Source: Phytohabitans houttuyneae (GTDB taxonomy: Bacteria > Actinomycetota > Actinomycetes > Mycobacteriales > Micromonosporaceae). From it: a stretch of DNA of 64,000 nucleotides. The notes beneath the pieces were generated by a model that was not told the origin of the DNA, ran no database searches, and was given only the letters and a program-made list of their open reading frames with translations. Below are positions 17,741-25,297 of this stretch, piece after piece. Position numbers and translations under genes: made by a program. The stretch lies in contig NZ_BLPF01000001.1 of assembly GCF_011764425.1 (NCBI RefSeq), forward strand, positions 3,525,001 to 3,589,000. Direction: 5' to 3'. Numbering within the stretch: position 1 is the first letter of the stretch; each line of letters opens with the position of its first letter.

Positions 17741-17798
17741 GCGGAGGGCGAGGCCGCGGGAGCAACGGTCCGGACCACGACGGACGCCGCGGTAGCTC
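17741..17798 (-). repeat. dispersed repeat, copy C (short form, inverted)
   Basis: Reverse complement of copy B from GCGGAGGGCGAGGCCGCGGG through CAACGGTCCGGACCACGACG to GGTAGCTC. It lies just downstream of the GlxA-like regulator gene. Confidence 0.9.
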
Positions 17799-17814
17799 AA
17801 ATCTTTCGGGTTGG

Positions 17815-18729
17815 TCAGGGCGTTTCCCGCGCGCGGAGCCGGCGCAGCATGCGGGCGTCCTGGAAGCCGACCGCGCGGGCCGCCGACTCCACCGTCGAGC
17901 CGTGGCCGATCAGGTGCTCGGCCCGCTCGACCCGCAGCATCTGCTGGTAGCGCAGCGGGGTGGTGCCGGTCGCCCGCCCGAACACGCGGGTGAGCGTGCG
18001 CTCGCTCACCCCCGACGCGAAGGCCAGGTCGGCGAGCGAGAGGCGGTCGGCGTAGCGGGCGTCGATGAGGTCTTGCACGCGGTGTACGACCTCGCTGAGG
18101 TGGGCGCGGTGGCGGAGCATGGCGCTGGACTGCTGCTCGTCGCCGTTGCGCCGCGCGTAGACGACCATCTCGCGGGCCACGCGCGCCGACACCCCCGGGC
18201 CGTGCCGCACCGCGATGAGGTGGAGCGCGAGGTCGATGCCGCTGGCGATGCCGGCGGAGGTGACCACGCGGTCGTCCACCACGTAGAGAACGTCGCGCAC
18301 CACCGCCGCCTTCGGGTAGCGGCGGGCCAGTTCGTCCTGCAGCTGGTGGTGGGTGGTGCAGCGGCGGCCGTTGAGCAGCCCCACGCGACCCAGCGCGTCG
18401 GCGCCGGCGCACACGCTGGCGACCGTGCCGCCCGCGCGGTGGTGGGCGACGAGCCGCTCCAGCGTTGCCGCCTCCAGCTGCCCGGTGCCTTGGCTGGCCA
18501 TGCCGCGCCACCCGGGCACCACGATCAGGTCGTCGGTGCCCAGTTTGGGCCATTCCACGCTCGCCCGCAGCGGTACCCCCTGCGCGCTGGGCACCTCGTC
18601 CCGCTCGGCCACGTAGGAGATGCGGTAGTCGAGCCCGAGGTCGTCGGCCGCGGTGTGGAAGACCTGCGCCGGTCCGGCGAGGTCGAGCAGGTGCACGTCG
18701 GGGACGAGCAGGAAGGCGACATGGGTCAC
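17815..18729 (-). CDS. GlxA-type AraC-family regulator with DJ-1/PfpI domain
   Basis: A 304-residue regulator. Residues 3-175 form a DJ-1/PfpI-like amidotransferase fold (FLLVPDVHLLDLAG at the start; ASVCAGADALGRVGLLNG carries the nucleophile-elbow Cys; THHQ and DRVVTSAGIASGIDLALHLI follow). Residues about 205-300 hold two AraC helix-turn-helix motifs (LADLAFASGVSERTLTRVF and AARAVGFQDARMLRRL). The start is GTG 18729, overlapping the stop of the isochorismatase-like gene as GTGA. It may regulate that gene and others; the ligand is unknown. Confidence 0.92.
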   Translation of the reverse strand: MTHVAFLLVPDVHLLDLAGPAQVFHTAADDLGLDYRISYVAERDEVPSAQGVPLRASVEWPKLGTDDLIVVPGWRGMASQGTGQLEAATLERLVAHHRAGGTVASVCAGADALGRVGLLNGRRCTTHHQLQDELARRYPKAAVVRDVLYVVDDRVVTSAGIASGIDLALHLIAVRHGPGVSARVAREMVVYARRNGDEQQSSAMLRHRAHLSEVVHRVQDLIDARYADRLSLADLAFASGVSERTLTRVFGRATGTTPLRYQQMLRVERAEHLIGHGSTVESAARAVGFQDARMLRRLRARETP

Positions 18730-19310
18730 GATGCGATCAGCTCGTCCACTCTCTTGATCGTCGCGAAGCGGCCGGCGAGCGCGTACTCGGTGCGCTCGAC
18801 GATCTCCTCCACGCCGAGGGTCATCGGGTCGGCCAGGATCTCCGCGAGGGAACGCCCGGCCGGCGCGTTCCAGTGCTCGATCGGGGTCGTCGCGGTGGCG
18901 TCGATCACGAACGTCACCTCGTACCCGAAGTCGGACGCCACCCGTGCCGTCGTCTCGCAGCACTGCTCGGTGCGGATGCCGCAGATTGTCACGGCGCCGA
19001 CCCCGGCGGCGGTGAGCAGCTGCTGGAGGTTCGTCGTGGTGAACGCGTTGTGCGACGTCTTGGTCAGCGTCGGCTCGCCCGCCTCGGGCTTGAGCCCGTC
19101 CATCAGGCGCACGAAGCCGAGCGCCGGGTCGAACACGTCACCGGTGTCCGGCTCGCTGTGCAGCACCCACACCACCATCTCACCGCGGTCACGCGCGGCC
19201 GACACTAGGCGGTCGACCTGGTCAGCGATGTCCGGGCGGCTGGTGGCCGCCCAGTTTGTCCGCTGGCGGAACGATTCCTGAACGTCGATCACGATGAGAG
19301 CGCTCTTCAT
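18726..19310 (-). CDS. isochorismatase-family cysteine hydrolase
   Basis: A 194-residue cysteine hydrolase. The triad is visible: Asp9 in LIVIDVQESF, Lys84 in TLTKTSHNAF, and Cys117 (or 118) in CGIRTEQCCETTAR, followed by DFGYEVTFVIDAT. The family includes isochorismatase, nicotinamidase and N-carbamoylsarcosine amidase; the WNAPAGRSL segment does not single one out. It overlaps the GlxA regulator by 4 bp, so they form an operon. Confidence 0.92.
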   Translation of the reverse strand: MKSALIVIDVQESFRQRTNWAATSRPDIADQVDRLVSAARDRGEMVVWVLHSEPDTGDVFDPALGFVRLMDGLKPEAGEPTLTKTSHNAFTTTNLQQLLTAAGVGAVTICGIRTEQCCETTARVASDFGYEVTFVIDATATTPIEHWNAPAGRSLAEILADPMTLGVEEIVERTEYALAGRFATIKRVDELIAS

Positions 19311-19353
19311 ACTCCGATCCTGGCCCCGCTACAGGCCCCGCCAGAAGGCACCA

Positions 19354-20217
19354 TCATGCCCCGATGCGGACCGATCCAGCCAGGTCCGCCGCCGCGCCGG
19401 CGAGGTGCCCGTGCACCAACTCGGTGCGAAACACCAGCCGCGGACCGGCCAGCGGCACACCGTCGGCCGCGCCGCTCGGCACGATCGCGAGCCCGTGCCC
19501 GGCGGCGACCAGCGCGAGCAGGGTCCGCACGTCGGCACCCTCGTACCGCACGCTGCCCCGCAGCCCATCACTGCCCACCGCCGCGCGCAGGTCGGCGAGC
19601 GGAGCGGCCACCTCCGGCGCGTCGATCCACCGCGCGTCGACGAGGTCGTCCAGCCGCAGCCCCGACCGCCGCGCCAGCGGATGCCCTGCCGGCAGCAGCA
19701 CCACGCACGGCTGCTCCGCCACCGCCACGGTCGTCAGCGGCGCCACATCTCCCAGCCGCAGCGGATCGGAAGGCGCAGCTACCCCGTCGACAAGGCCCAC
19801 GTCGAGGTCACCGCCCGCGACGCCGGCCACCACCCCGTCCCGCCCGGCCACGCGCAACACGAGCTCCAGACCGGGCCGCGCCCTCCGCACCACCGAAAGA
19901 GCCACCCCCACGCGGTACGCCGACAGCGCCGAAGCCCCCACCCGCAGCACCCCGCCCGGCTCCCTCGCAGCACGGCGAACGTCAGCACGCGCCGCATCCA
20001 GCCGCAGCAGCAGCGCGGCGGCGTGCTCGAGCAGCCGCGCGCCCGCCTCGGTCGGCGCGACCGGCCGCCGGTGCAGCAGCGGCACGCCGAGGTCGTCTTC
20101 GAGCGCGGCGATCTGCTGCGACACCGCCGACTGCGTGTATCCCAGCTCGCGCGCCGCCGCCGAAAACGACGCACGCTCCGCCACGACCACGAACGTCCGG
20201 AGCAGGTGCGGATCCAC
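19354..20217 (-). CDS. LysR-family transcriptional regulator
   Basis: A 287-residue LysR regulator from GTG 20217 (DPHLLRTFVVVAERASFSAA). The winged helix covers residues 1-60 (ARELGYTQSAVSQQIAALED, LLHRRP), and the effector domain the rest (LRVGASALSAYRVGVAL, GDLDVGLVDG, VAAGHGLAIVPS). A reading from ATG 20253 would add 12 residues not usual for the family. It is divergent from the amidotransferase-like gene, which it may regulate. Confidence 0.92.
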   Translation of the reverse strand: MDPHLLRTFVVVAERASFSAAARELGYTQSAVSQQIAALEDDLGVPLLHRRPVAPTEAGARLLEHAAALLLRLDAARADVRRAAREPGGVLRVGASALSAYRVGVALSVVRRARPGLELVLRVAGRDGVVAGVAGGDLDVGLVDGVAAPSDPLRLGDVAPLTTVAVAEQPCVVLLPAGHPLARRSGLRLDDLVDARWIDAPEVAAPLADLRAAVGSDGLRGSVRYEGADVRTLLALVAAGHGLAIVPSGAADGVPLAGPRLVFRTELVHGHLAGAAADLAGSVRIGA

Positions 20218-20292
20218 CCCATCAGTATCGCTTATCGAAGTAGCAGGGATCATCGTTGGCGCTTAACGGTGTCCCCCCACCAAGATGGCGGA

Positions 20293-20982
20293 ATGACCAC
20301 CCGCCTGGCACTTGTCGGCGACCGCTCGCCAAACGTCCGCTCGCACGCCCGCATCCCCCCGCTGCTCGCGGCGCTGCGCGCCCGCGACCACCTCGACCTC
20401 GACGCCTACTGGATCCCCACCGACGAGCTGGACGAAGAGACGATCGCCGGCTTCGACGGCGTGTGGCTGCTGCCCGGCAGCCCCTACCGCAGCGAGGAGG
20501 GCGCCCTGACGGCGGTGCGCGTTGCCCGCGAACGCGGCATCCCGTTCCTAGGCACCTGCGGCGGCTTCCAGCACGCACTGCTGGAGTACGCCCGCGACGT
20601 GTGCGGCATGACCACCGCCCAGCACGCCGAAAACACGCCGTCTTCGAGTGACCAGCTGATCGTGCCGCTGGCGTGTTCGCTGGCTGGCCACGAGGCCGTG
20701 GTGAGGGTCGAGCCCGACTCGCTGGCCGGCCGCGCACTGGGCACGACGAAGACGGTGGAGCGGTACTTCTGCGCGTACGGCCTGGACCCTTCGCGGGCGG
20801 AGGCCCTGGTGGAGGCCGGGATGCGCTTTACCGGCTGGGACGATGACGGTGATGTGCGGGTGGCCGAGCTGCCCGGGCACCCGTTCTTCCTGGCAACGCT
20901 GTTTCAGCCCGAGCTGGCGCCCGATCCTCACCCGTTGGTCCGCAGTTTCGCGGTGACCGCGGCGGGCTCGCCTTCGTCCTGA
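20293..20982 (+). CDS. class-I glutamine-amidotransferase-like protein (CTP synthase C-terminal-like)
   Basis: A 229-residue protein resembling the glutaminase half of CTP synthase without its synthetase half. LALVGDRSPNVRSHARIPP opens the fold, GVWLLPGSPYRSEEGAL corresponds to the PGGFG region, and Cys89 in FLGTCGGFQHALLEYAR is the expected nucleophile. HPFFLATLFQPEL near residue 203 supplies the His-x-Glu pair (His before the Q-P-E). Such free-standing proteins are described as CTP-synthase C-terminal-related and lack a known partner. It is divergent from a LysR gene and is followed by the minisatellite. Confidence 0.85.
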   Translation: MTTRLALVGDRSPNVRSHARIPPLLAALRARDHLDLDAYWIPTDELDEETIAGFDGVWLLPGSPYRSEEGALTAVRVARERGIPFLGTCGGFQHALLEYARDVCGMTTAQHAENTPSSSDQLIVPLACSLAGHEAVVRVEPDSLAGRALGTTKTVERYFCAYGLDPSRAEALVEAGMRFTGWDDDGDVRVAELPGHPFFLATLFQPELAPDPHPLVRSFAVTAAGSPSS

Positions 20983-21180
20983 CCGTGCTTTGGTGGTGGC
21001 CGTGCTCTGGTCGTGGCCGTGCTCTGGTCCTGGCCGTGCTCTCGTCTTGGCCGCGCCTTCGTCCTGACCGCGCTCTCGTCGTCGGCCGCTTTCGTTGTCG
21101 GCGCGCTTTCGTCGTGGCCGTGCTTTCGTCGTAGGCCGCTTTCGTCGTAGGCCGCTTTCGTCGTAGGCCGCGGCTTTCGT
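20980..21180. repeat. minisatellite with 17-bp then 16-bp period
   Basis: About twelve degenerate units lie between the stop of the amidotransferase-like gene and the stop of the macro-domain gene. The first eight have a mostly 17-bp period (TGGCCGTGCTCTGGTCG and variants), the last four a 16-bp period (TAGGCCGCTTTCGTCG, repeated exactly three times). The region is GC-rich and has no gene. Frames through it yield Arg/Lys-rich low-complexity sequence only. Confidence 0.88.
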
Positions 21181-21620
21181 CAGGGCAGTGAGACGGCGAC
21201 GAGCTCGACCGGGCTCTCCTCGCCCGCGTTGGCCAGCACTTCGGCGACGTCGATCCACTTGAGCCCACCCAGTCCAGCCCCGATCCGTGGCACTCCAAGC
21301 CGCGGCAGCCCACGACTCGCCGCGTCGGACAACGCCGCCCGGATGCTCGTGTCGATCGCCTCAAGAGTGGCCGACGGCCGCGGAATCGGCTGTGTGGCGA
21401 GGTTGTAGACCACCACGTCGGGCGCCTCCCAGACGAAGATGTCGCCGAGCTGGAAGTCACCGTTCTGGCACAGCTCGCGGTACTCCTCATACATGTCCGG
21501 AAACCGCCGCCGAAACTCCACGGCGATGCCCGCCCCCATGGCGCCCGCACAGTTGCACCCGTGCCCGACAGCAGGCAGACCCAGCTGAAAGAGATCGCCC
21601 GTCACCATCGTGAACGTCAT
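21180..21620 (-). CDS. macro domain protein (ADP-ribose-binding, TARG1/ALC1-like)
   Basis: A 146-residue stand-alone macro domain. TFTMVTGDLF opens it; AVGHGCNCAGAMGAGIAVEF carries the adenine/diphosphate loop (CN.AG.MG.GIA); YEEYRELC and DIFVWEAPDVVVYNLATQP follow; LGVPRIGAGLGGLKW is the second binding loop. The layout is that of ALC1/TARG1-like macro domains, which bind or remove ADP-ribose. The Met at 21620 has an AGGGGC ribosome site, and the longer upstream frame overlaps a divergent gene and is not family-like. The 5' end faces the UPF0158 gene. Confidence 0.92.
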   Translation of the reverse strand: MTFTMVTGDLFQLGLPAVGHGCNCAGAMGAGIAVEFRRRFPDMYEEYRELCQNGDFQLGDIFVWEAPDVVVYNLATQPIPRPSATLEAIDTSIRAALSDAASRGLPRLGVPRIGAGLGGLKWIDVAEVLANAGEESPVELVAVSLP

Positions 21621-21710
21621 GCCCCTGAGTCTGCCCGCCCCCGCCAATCCCCGCCGCACTACGGTGGCAGGCACCGACGCATCCGGGCGACTGAAGGGAC
21701 GGCTCCGGCC

Positions 21711-22187
21711 ATGCTCGACCTGAGCAGCTTCGATCTGGAGGAGCTGGCGGCGGCGCTGGCAGACCAGGACAGCTACGACCGCCGCTGGCTGGTAGACAGC
21801 CGCACCGGCGAGATCGTCTACTGGACCACCGACTGCGGCATCGACGGCCAAAACCCAATCGACTTGGACGAGCTAGACGAAGCCCTGATAGCCGTCGATC
21901 CCCTACCGTCGCGCGTGTGGTACAGGGACATGGCCGACTTCGCCCGCGGCATTAGCGACGACCAAGCCCAGCGCCGCCTGGAACGAGCCATCAACGGGAG
22001 GGGCTCGTTCCGCCGCTTCAGGGACGAACTACACCGCGAGTACCCCGACCTAGTCTCGGTGTGGAACGCCTTCCGGGATGCCCGAGCCCGACAACGGGCC
22101 GTCCAGTGGCTAGCCGACCACAACCTGGTAACCCAGGAAGAGGCAGACCGCTACCGAGCCGACCACCCCACGCCCGACCTCCCCTGA
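21711..22187 (+). CDS. UPF0158 family protein
   Basis: A 158-residue acidic protein. LSSFDLEELAAALADQ at the N-terminus, RRWLVDSRTGEIVYWT, and the following segment with PLPSRVWYRDMADFARGISD and RLERAINGRGSFRRFRDEL are the UPF0158 hallmarks (the family's FR.FKD.L and W..F.......A..WL motifs are seen at the C-terminal half). Biochemical function is unknown. A GAAGGGA sequence lies 12 bases before the ATG. It is divergent from the macro domain gene with 90 bp between. Confidence 0.82.
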   Translation: MLDLSSFDLEELAAALADQDSYDRRWLVDSRTGEIVYWTTDCGIDGQNPIDLDELDEALIAVDPLPSRVWYRDMADFARGISDDQAQRRLERAINGRGSFRRFRDELHREYPDLVSVWNAFRDARARQRAVQWLADHNLVTQEEADRYRADHPTPDLP

Positions 22188-22201
22188 CCACGGCAGGAGC
22201 G

Positions 22202-22241
22202 TGCCCCCGGCAAGATTCGAACTTGCGACACACGGTTTAGG
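22202..22241 (-). other. 3' fragment of tRNA-Arg(CCT), attachment-site-like scar
   Basis: The minus strand reads TTCCTAAACCGTGTGTCGCA, then AGTTCGAATCTTGCCGGGGG and CAC. This is the anticodon loop (CCT), the 3' arm of the anticodon stem, the variable loop, the T arm (GCAAG/CTTGC paired, TTCGAAT loop) and the 3' acceptor strand of a tRNA-Arg. The 5' half (acceptor, D arm, 5' anticodon stem) is absent; an unrelated gene end lies there instead. No intact copy is in the window. Confidence 0.85.
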
Positions 22242-22860
22242 AATAAGCACCACGATCACGGGCCATCAGACACATGCGGTGTCGTTGAGGGCTCAGCTTC
22301 TCCTTGAGGACGTAGCCGGAGACGTTTCGACCCTGGACCGTCCCGTAGTAGCGGGTGTCGGTGTGCGGGTGCTCGGGGGACGTGATGACCGTGAAAAGCT
22401 CGCCAGCGGATATGTCGCCGGAGTCCTTCATCCTGTCGTTGACGACGTTGCCGGTCAACGTCGCCTTGTACACGCCGGCTTCCGCACAGCCACGCTGGGT
22501 GACTTTGACGACGGTAGCCACCGCCACGATGAGGACAAGTGCGGCGACGAGGGCTTGGATGCGGCGGCGGCTCGGTCTTCGCACCGCTTCGCGATCCCCG
22601 GGCGGCTCGTCTCTCAACCGCCGGAGCTCTTCGAACTCCTCTTGTGGCGCGCCCAGGACGTCACACATGGCTTTCAGCACGTCGTCCGGCATCCGCTTCT
22701 CTCCCCGCACGTAGCGGTTGAGCGCGGACCTTGACGTGTGGCACTTCTTTGCGAGTGCCTCGAACGACATTCTTGAACGATTCTTCATTTCTTGCAGACG
22801 TGCGGTGAAGCTGCCGACTTCGGTCGGCCGTGGCTGCCCTGCGGCCATATTTGCGATCAT
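22237..22860 (-). CDS. XRE-type helix-turn-helix protein with single membrane helix
   Basis: A 207-residue protein. Residues 20-80 form a Cro/C1-type helix-turn-helix (MSFEALAKKCHTSRSALNRY, VRGEKRMPDDVLKAMCDVLG). A basic stretch (REAVRRPSRRR) and a membrane helix (about 102-120, ALVAALVLIVAVATVV) lead to an extracytoplasmic tail of about 85 residues with a short SH3-like beta pattern (RYYGTVQGRNVSGYVLKE). The final codons and the TAA stop lie inside the tRNA-Arg fragment, so the present C-terminus was set by the recombination there. Similar XRE-membrane proteins occur in Streptomyces conservons, but the role here is unknown. Confidence 0.82.
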   Translation of the reverse strand: MIANMAAGQPRPTEVGSFTARLQEMKNRSRMSFEALAKKCHTSRSALNRYVRGEKRMPDDVLKAMCDVLGAPQEEFEELRRLRDEPPGDREAVRRPSRRRIQALVAALVLIVAVATVVKVTQRGCAEAGVYKATLTGNVVNDRMKDSGDISAGELFTVITSPEHPHTDTRYYGTVQGRNVSGYVLKEKLSPQRHRMCLMARDRGAYS

Positions 22861-23027
22861 TTCCTTAAGCTCGCCCGGCTCATGTTTCTGCTGGTCAGAG
22901 GGTTGGGATATCCCTGGGACGTCCCAGCCCGCCGGTCACTCTTGCGCTCTGCGAACCCGGGCATGCACGCTCGGTGCGGCGCTCGGATTCAACACTGGCC
23001 ACTCTCCGGCACGAGCGACATTGTGAC

Positions 23028-24026
23028 ATGAGCTCGCCGTTTCACGCTGCCCCATGCGTCTCCGCAAATAACAAGACGATCGTTATCGGAAAGGAAACCG
23101 TGATCAATTTGGGACAGTCCTGCCCGCAGTCGGGATGGAGCATCTTGGACGCATCCGGCTCGGTCGCGGGCATGACGGGTGTGACCGCATCCATCTTGTT
23201 CACCGTGATGGCTATCGTCCTCACCGCGAGCAGGTCATCGAGCGGCGTCCGCAAACCATCCCTGATGGCGCTGCTGCCGAGCCTGGCGACGATGTCGGCG
23301 GCCGGAACGCTCTTCGCCCTCGTTCCCGGCGAGTCCACGCCGGGGAGGGCCGCCGTCATGGCGATCCCGACCGCCGCGATGTTCGCCATCAGCGCCCTTG
23401 GCACGTTTGTCGCCTTGGCCTGGGCCGTACACGGCTTCGTCGACAACGACCTCGACGTCCAACGTGCCGCCGCGGGCATCGCCCACGCGGTGTGGATCGT
23501 CGGGGCCACCCTCGTCTATCTCACGATCGTCAACGCCGAGCACCACCTGTGCAGCCCGCTGCTGGGTGCGCACTACCGCTCCGCCACCTGGCTCCCGCTC
23601 CTCGTCGGGGTCATCGTGGCCACGGCGCTCGCCGGGGCGACCTTGCTATTGGCCGGGAAGTATGGCCCGACGCGCCCGGTGAGACAGTACTGGCCATGCG
23701 TCGCCGGCCTGATCACCATGTTCATCCTCTACGGCATCGCCTGGCTGACACCCGCTGACGCCTGGGCTGTCGTGGCGAGCCGCGACGGGATACTCGTCAA
23801 GGACGGAGTTCCGCCTCGCAGGTTGCACCTCATCACGATCGGCAGCGTCTTGTACGTCGGTGCCCTCGGCTGCCTGCTACTAGGAGCGCTGCCGCCCGCC
23901 ATGACGAGGCGGCAGCGCGCAGTCGCAGTTGGTGGCCGCACGACTTCAGTAGCTGCCCCACCGGTGCGCCCCGGCTTGGGAGATCCCCACGGTGACGTGC
24001 CCACCAGCCCCACCGCCAATCGATGA
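23028..24026 (+). CDS. polytopic membrane protein, unknown function; C-terminus reads into RHS relic
   Basis: A 332-residue protein with about seven hydrophobic segments (residues roughly 48-66, 78-95, 108-130, 150-172, 190-213, 225-245 and 270-290). The N-terminus SSPFHAAPCVSANNKTIVIG is polar. I recognise no family; MDIHLVH-type motifs are absent. After residue about 300 (ALPPAMTRRQRAVAVGG) the coding strand is the antisense of the RHS relic's tail, so the last 30 residues are probably accidental read-through following a rearrangement. The real C-terminus may have been lost. Confidence 0.6.
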   Translation: MSSPFHAAPCVSANNKTIVIGKETVINLGQSCPQSGWSILDASGSVAGMTGVTASILFTVMAIVLTASRSSSGVRKPSLMALLPSLATMSAAGTLFALVPGESTPGRAAVMAIPTAAMFAISALGTFVALAWAVHGFVDNDLDVQRAAAGIAHAVWIVGATLVYLTIVNAEHHLCSPLLGAHYRSATWLPLLVGVIVATALAGATLLLAGKYGPTRPVRQYWPCVAGLITMFILYGIAWLTPADAWAVVASRDGILVKDGVPPRRLHLITIGSVLYVGALGCLLLGALPPAMTRRQRAVAVGGRTTSVAAPPVRPGLGDPHGDVPTSPTANR

Positions 24027-24740
24027 GGAGATGGAGTACACGCCGGTGGGTATGCCGTCTCCCTCGATCGATCTGGCGAACTCGACCTCGCCGTAGCCGA
24101 CCCAACCGCCACCGGCCGACACGAACTGATCGGTGCCGCCGAGCTGCTCGAGGTACTGGGCGTTGGAGAACATGGGACCGCCGCGAATCGAGGCGTCCAG
24201 TCCAGCTCCGGTCGACGGGTTCGAGGAGAAGGTGTTCCCCCACGCGGCTGCGGCTTCTGCGGTGCCGGCAGGCAGGGCGCCGCGATGCCCGCCTTCGCGC
24301 AGGATTTGTTGCCGTGGAAGGTGTCGTCGTCGGTGTACACGATCAGGACCGTCGTGCTGATCCGCCGCCCGTTCTCCATCCAGAACCCGTTCTCCGCGTG
24401 GAGGAACTGTATTCCGGTGCGCTTCTTCTGCTGGGTGGCCGGCGGCGAGCCGTTGCCGGAGCTGGACGCCGGCGGCCGGTACCTCGTCATGCAGTCCGAG
24501 TCGCCGCAGAGGTCGAGCCCGGACGGGTCGCTGAACGTCGCCGGACTGTTGTTGTCGTACGAGTACCCGTTGAGCAGCTGCGGGCGCTCCGGTCGATGAC
24601 CGGGTCGACGCTGATGAACCGGCCCGAGGCGCGCGTCGTACTCACTGGCGCCGAGGTGGGTCAGCCCGGCCGTCGAGTCGTTGGTGCCGCCGACGAAGCC
24701 CTTCTGGTCGGGCCACGATGCCGTGGCGGCGCTGGACCGA
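23946..24740 (-). pseudogene. RHS-repeat protein relic (core end and variable C-terminal tail)
   Basis: The minus strand encodes the end of an RHS protein: ASWPDQKGFVGGTNDSTAGL, LTHLGASEYDARLG, then (after a one-base shift) RFISVDPVIDRS, then (another shift) PQLLNGYSYDNNSPATFSDP and SGLDLCGDSDC. These are the RHS core's closing motifs. The tail after about 24500 contains HAENGFWMENGRR and later, in another frame, FSNAQYLEQLGGTDQFVSAG, ending GAHRWGSY. The tail is the usual site of a polymorphic toxin, but I recognise no toxin family. At least three frameshifts and the loss of the entire N-terminal bulk show decay. Confidence 0.78.
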
Positions 24741-25197
24741 CCAGGACCACCTCGACCTGGTAGTCCGCGTCGACGCCACCTCCGCCCGGTACGTCACGAT
24801 CGTGATCGGCGCCGAGGGTGTCCAGCACGGCCTGGTCCTATATCCGGGCGGGGCGCGCCGGACGGGGTTGGCTGGCCGGCGGCCGGGCGCGCCGACCCCG
24901 GTGCCGGCTGGATGCATCCTGTTCTACCTCGACTCACCGGCCAAAGCGCCGCGGGAGTTCGTGGCCAAAGCAGCCCGATTCGGCTGGCCCGTCGACGCCG
25001 ATCTCACTCCGGTATGGCTGACCACCGGACCGCACGGCACGGCCGACCTCGACCACACCGCCGCTCAGCGGCTCACCGTAGCCATCGCTGCCGTCCTGGC
25101 CCACGACCGCCAGCCCGGCGACAGCGGTCCGATCACCGGCACCTGCACCCTGGCTACCGGTGAACTGGCCGCTTACACCCTCCATCCGCCGCGCTGA
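24718..25197 (+). CDS. conserved hypothetical protein, probably truncated at its 5' end
   Basis: A 159-residue acidic-basic protein beginning RRWTDQDHLDLVVRVDATSA, with VTIVIGAEGVQHGLVLYPGG, ILFYLDSPAKAPREFVAKAA and RLTVAIAAVLAHDR. The regular alternation suggests the C-terminal domain of a larger actinobacterial protein of unknown function. Its first codons coincide with the antisense of RHS sequence, with no ribosome binding site, so the true N-terminus was probably removed by the same event that cut the RHS gene. It precedes the oxygenase gene by 100 bp. Confidence 0.5.
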   Translation: MPWRRWTDQDHLDLVVRVDATSARYVTIVIGAEGVQHGLVLYPGGARRTGLAGRRPGAPTPVPAGCILFYLDSPAKAPREFVAKAARFGWPVDADLTPVWLTTGPHGTADLDHTAAQRLTVAIAAVLAHDRQPGDSGPITGTCTLATGELAAYTLHPPR

Positions 25198-25297
25198 AGC
25201 CCGACAACTAACAGCAGGCGGTTCTCCGACGTGGGTCGGCGGAAGTCGCTAGGTCAGGGCACGCTGCCCGCTCGGCGGGGGTGACTACAGTCTTGCC

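Noticed and set aside
20980-21180. Minisatellite as a CRISPR array
   Set aside because: Units are contiguous with no unique spacers, and there are no cas genes.
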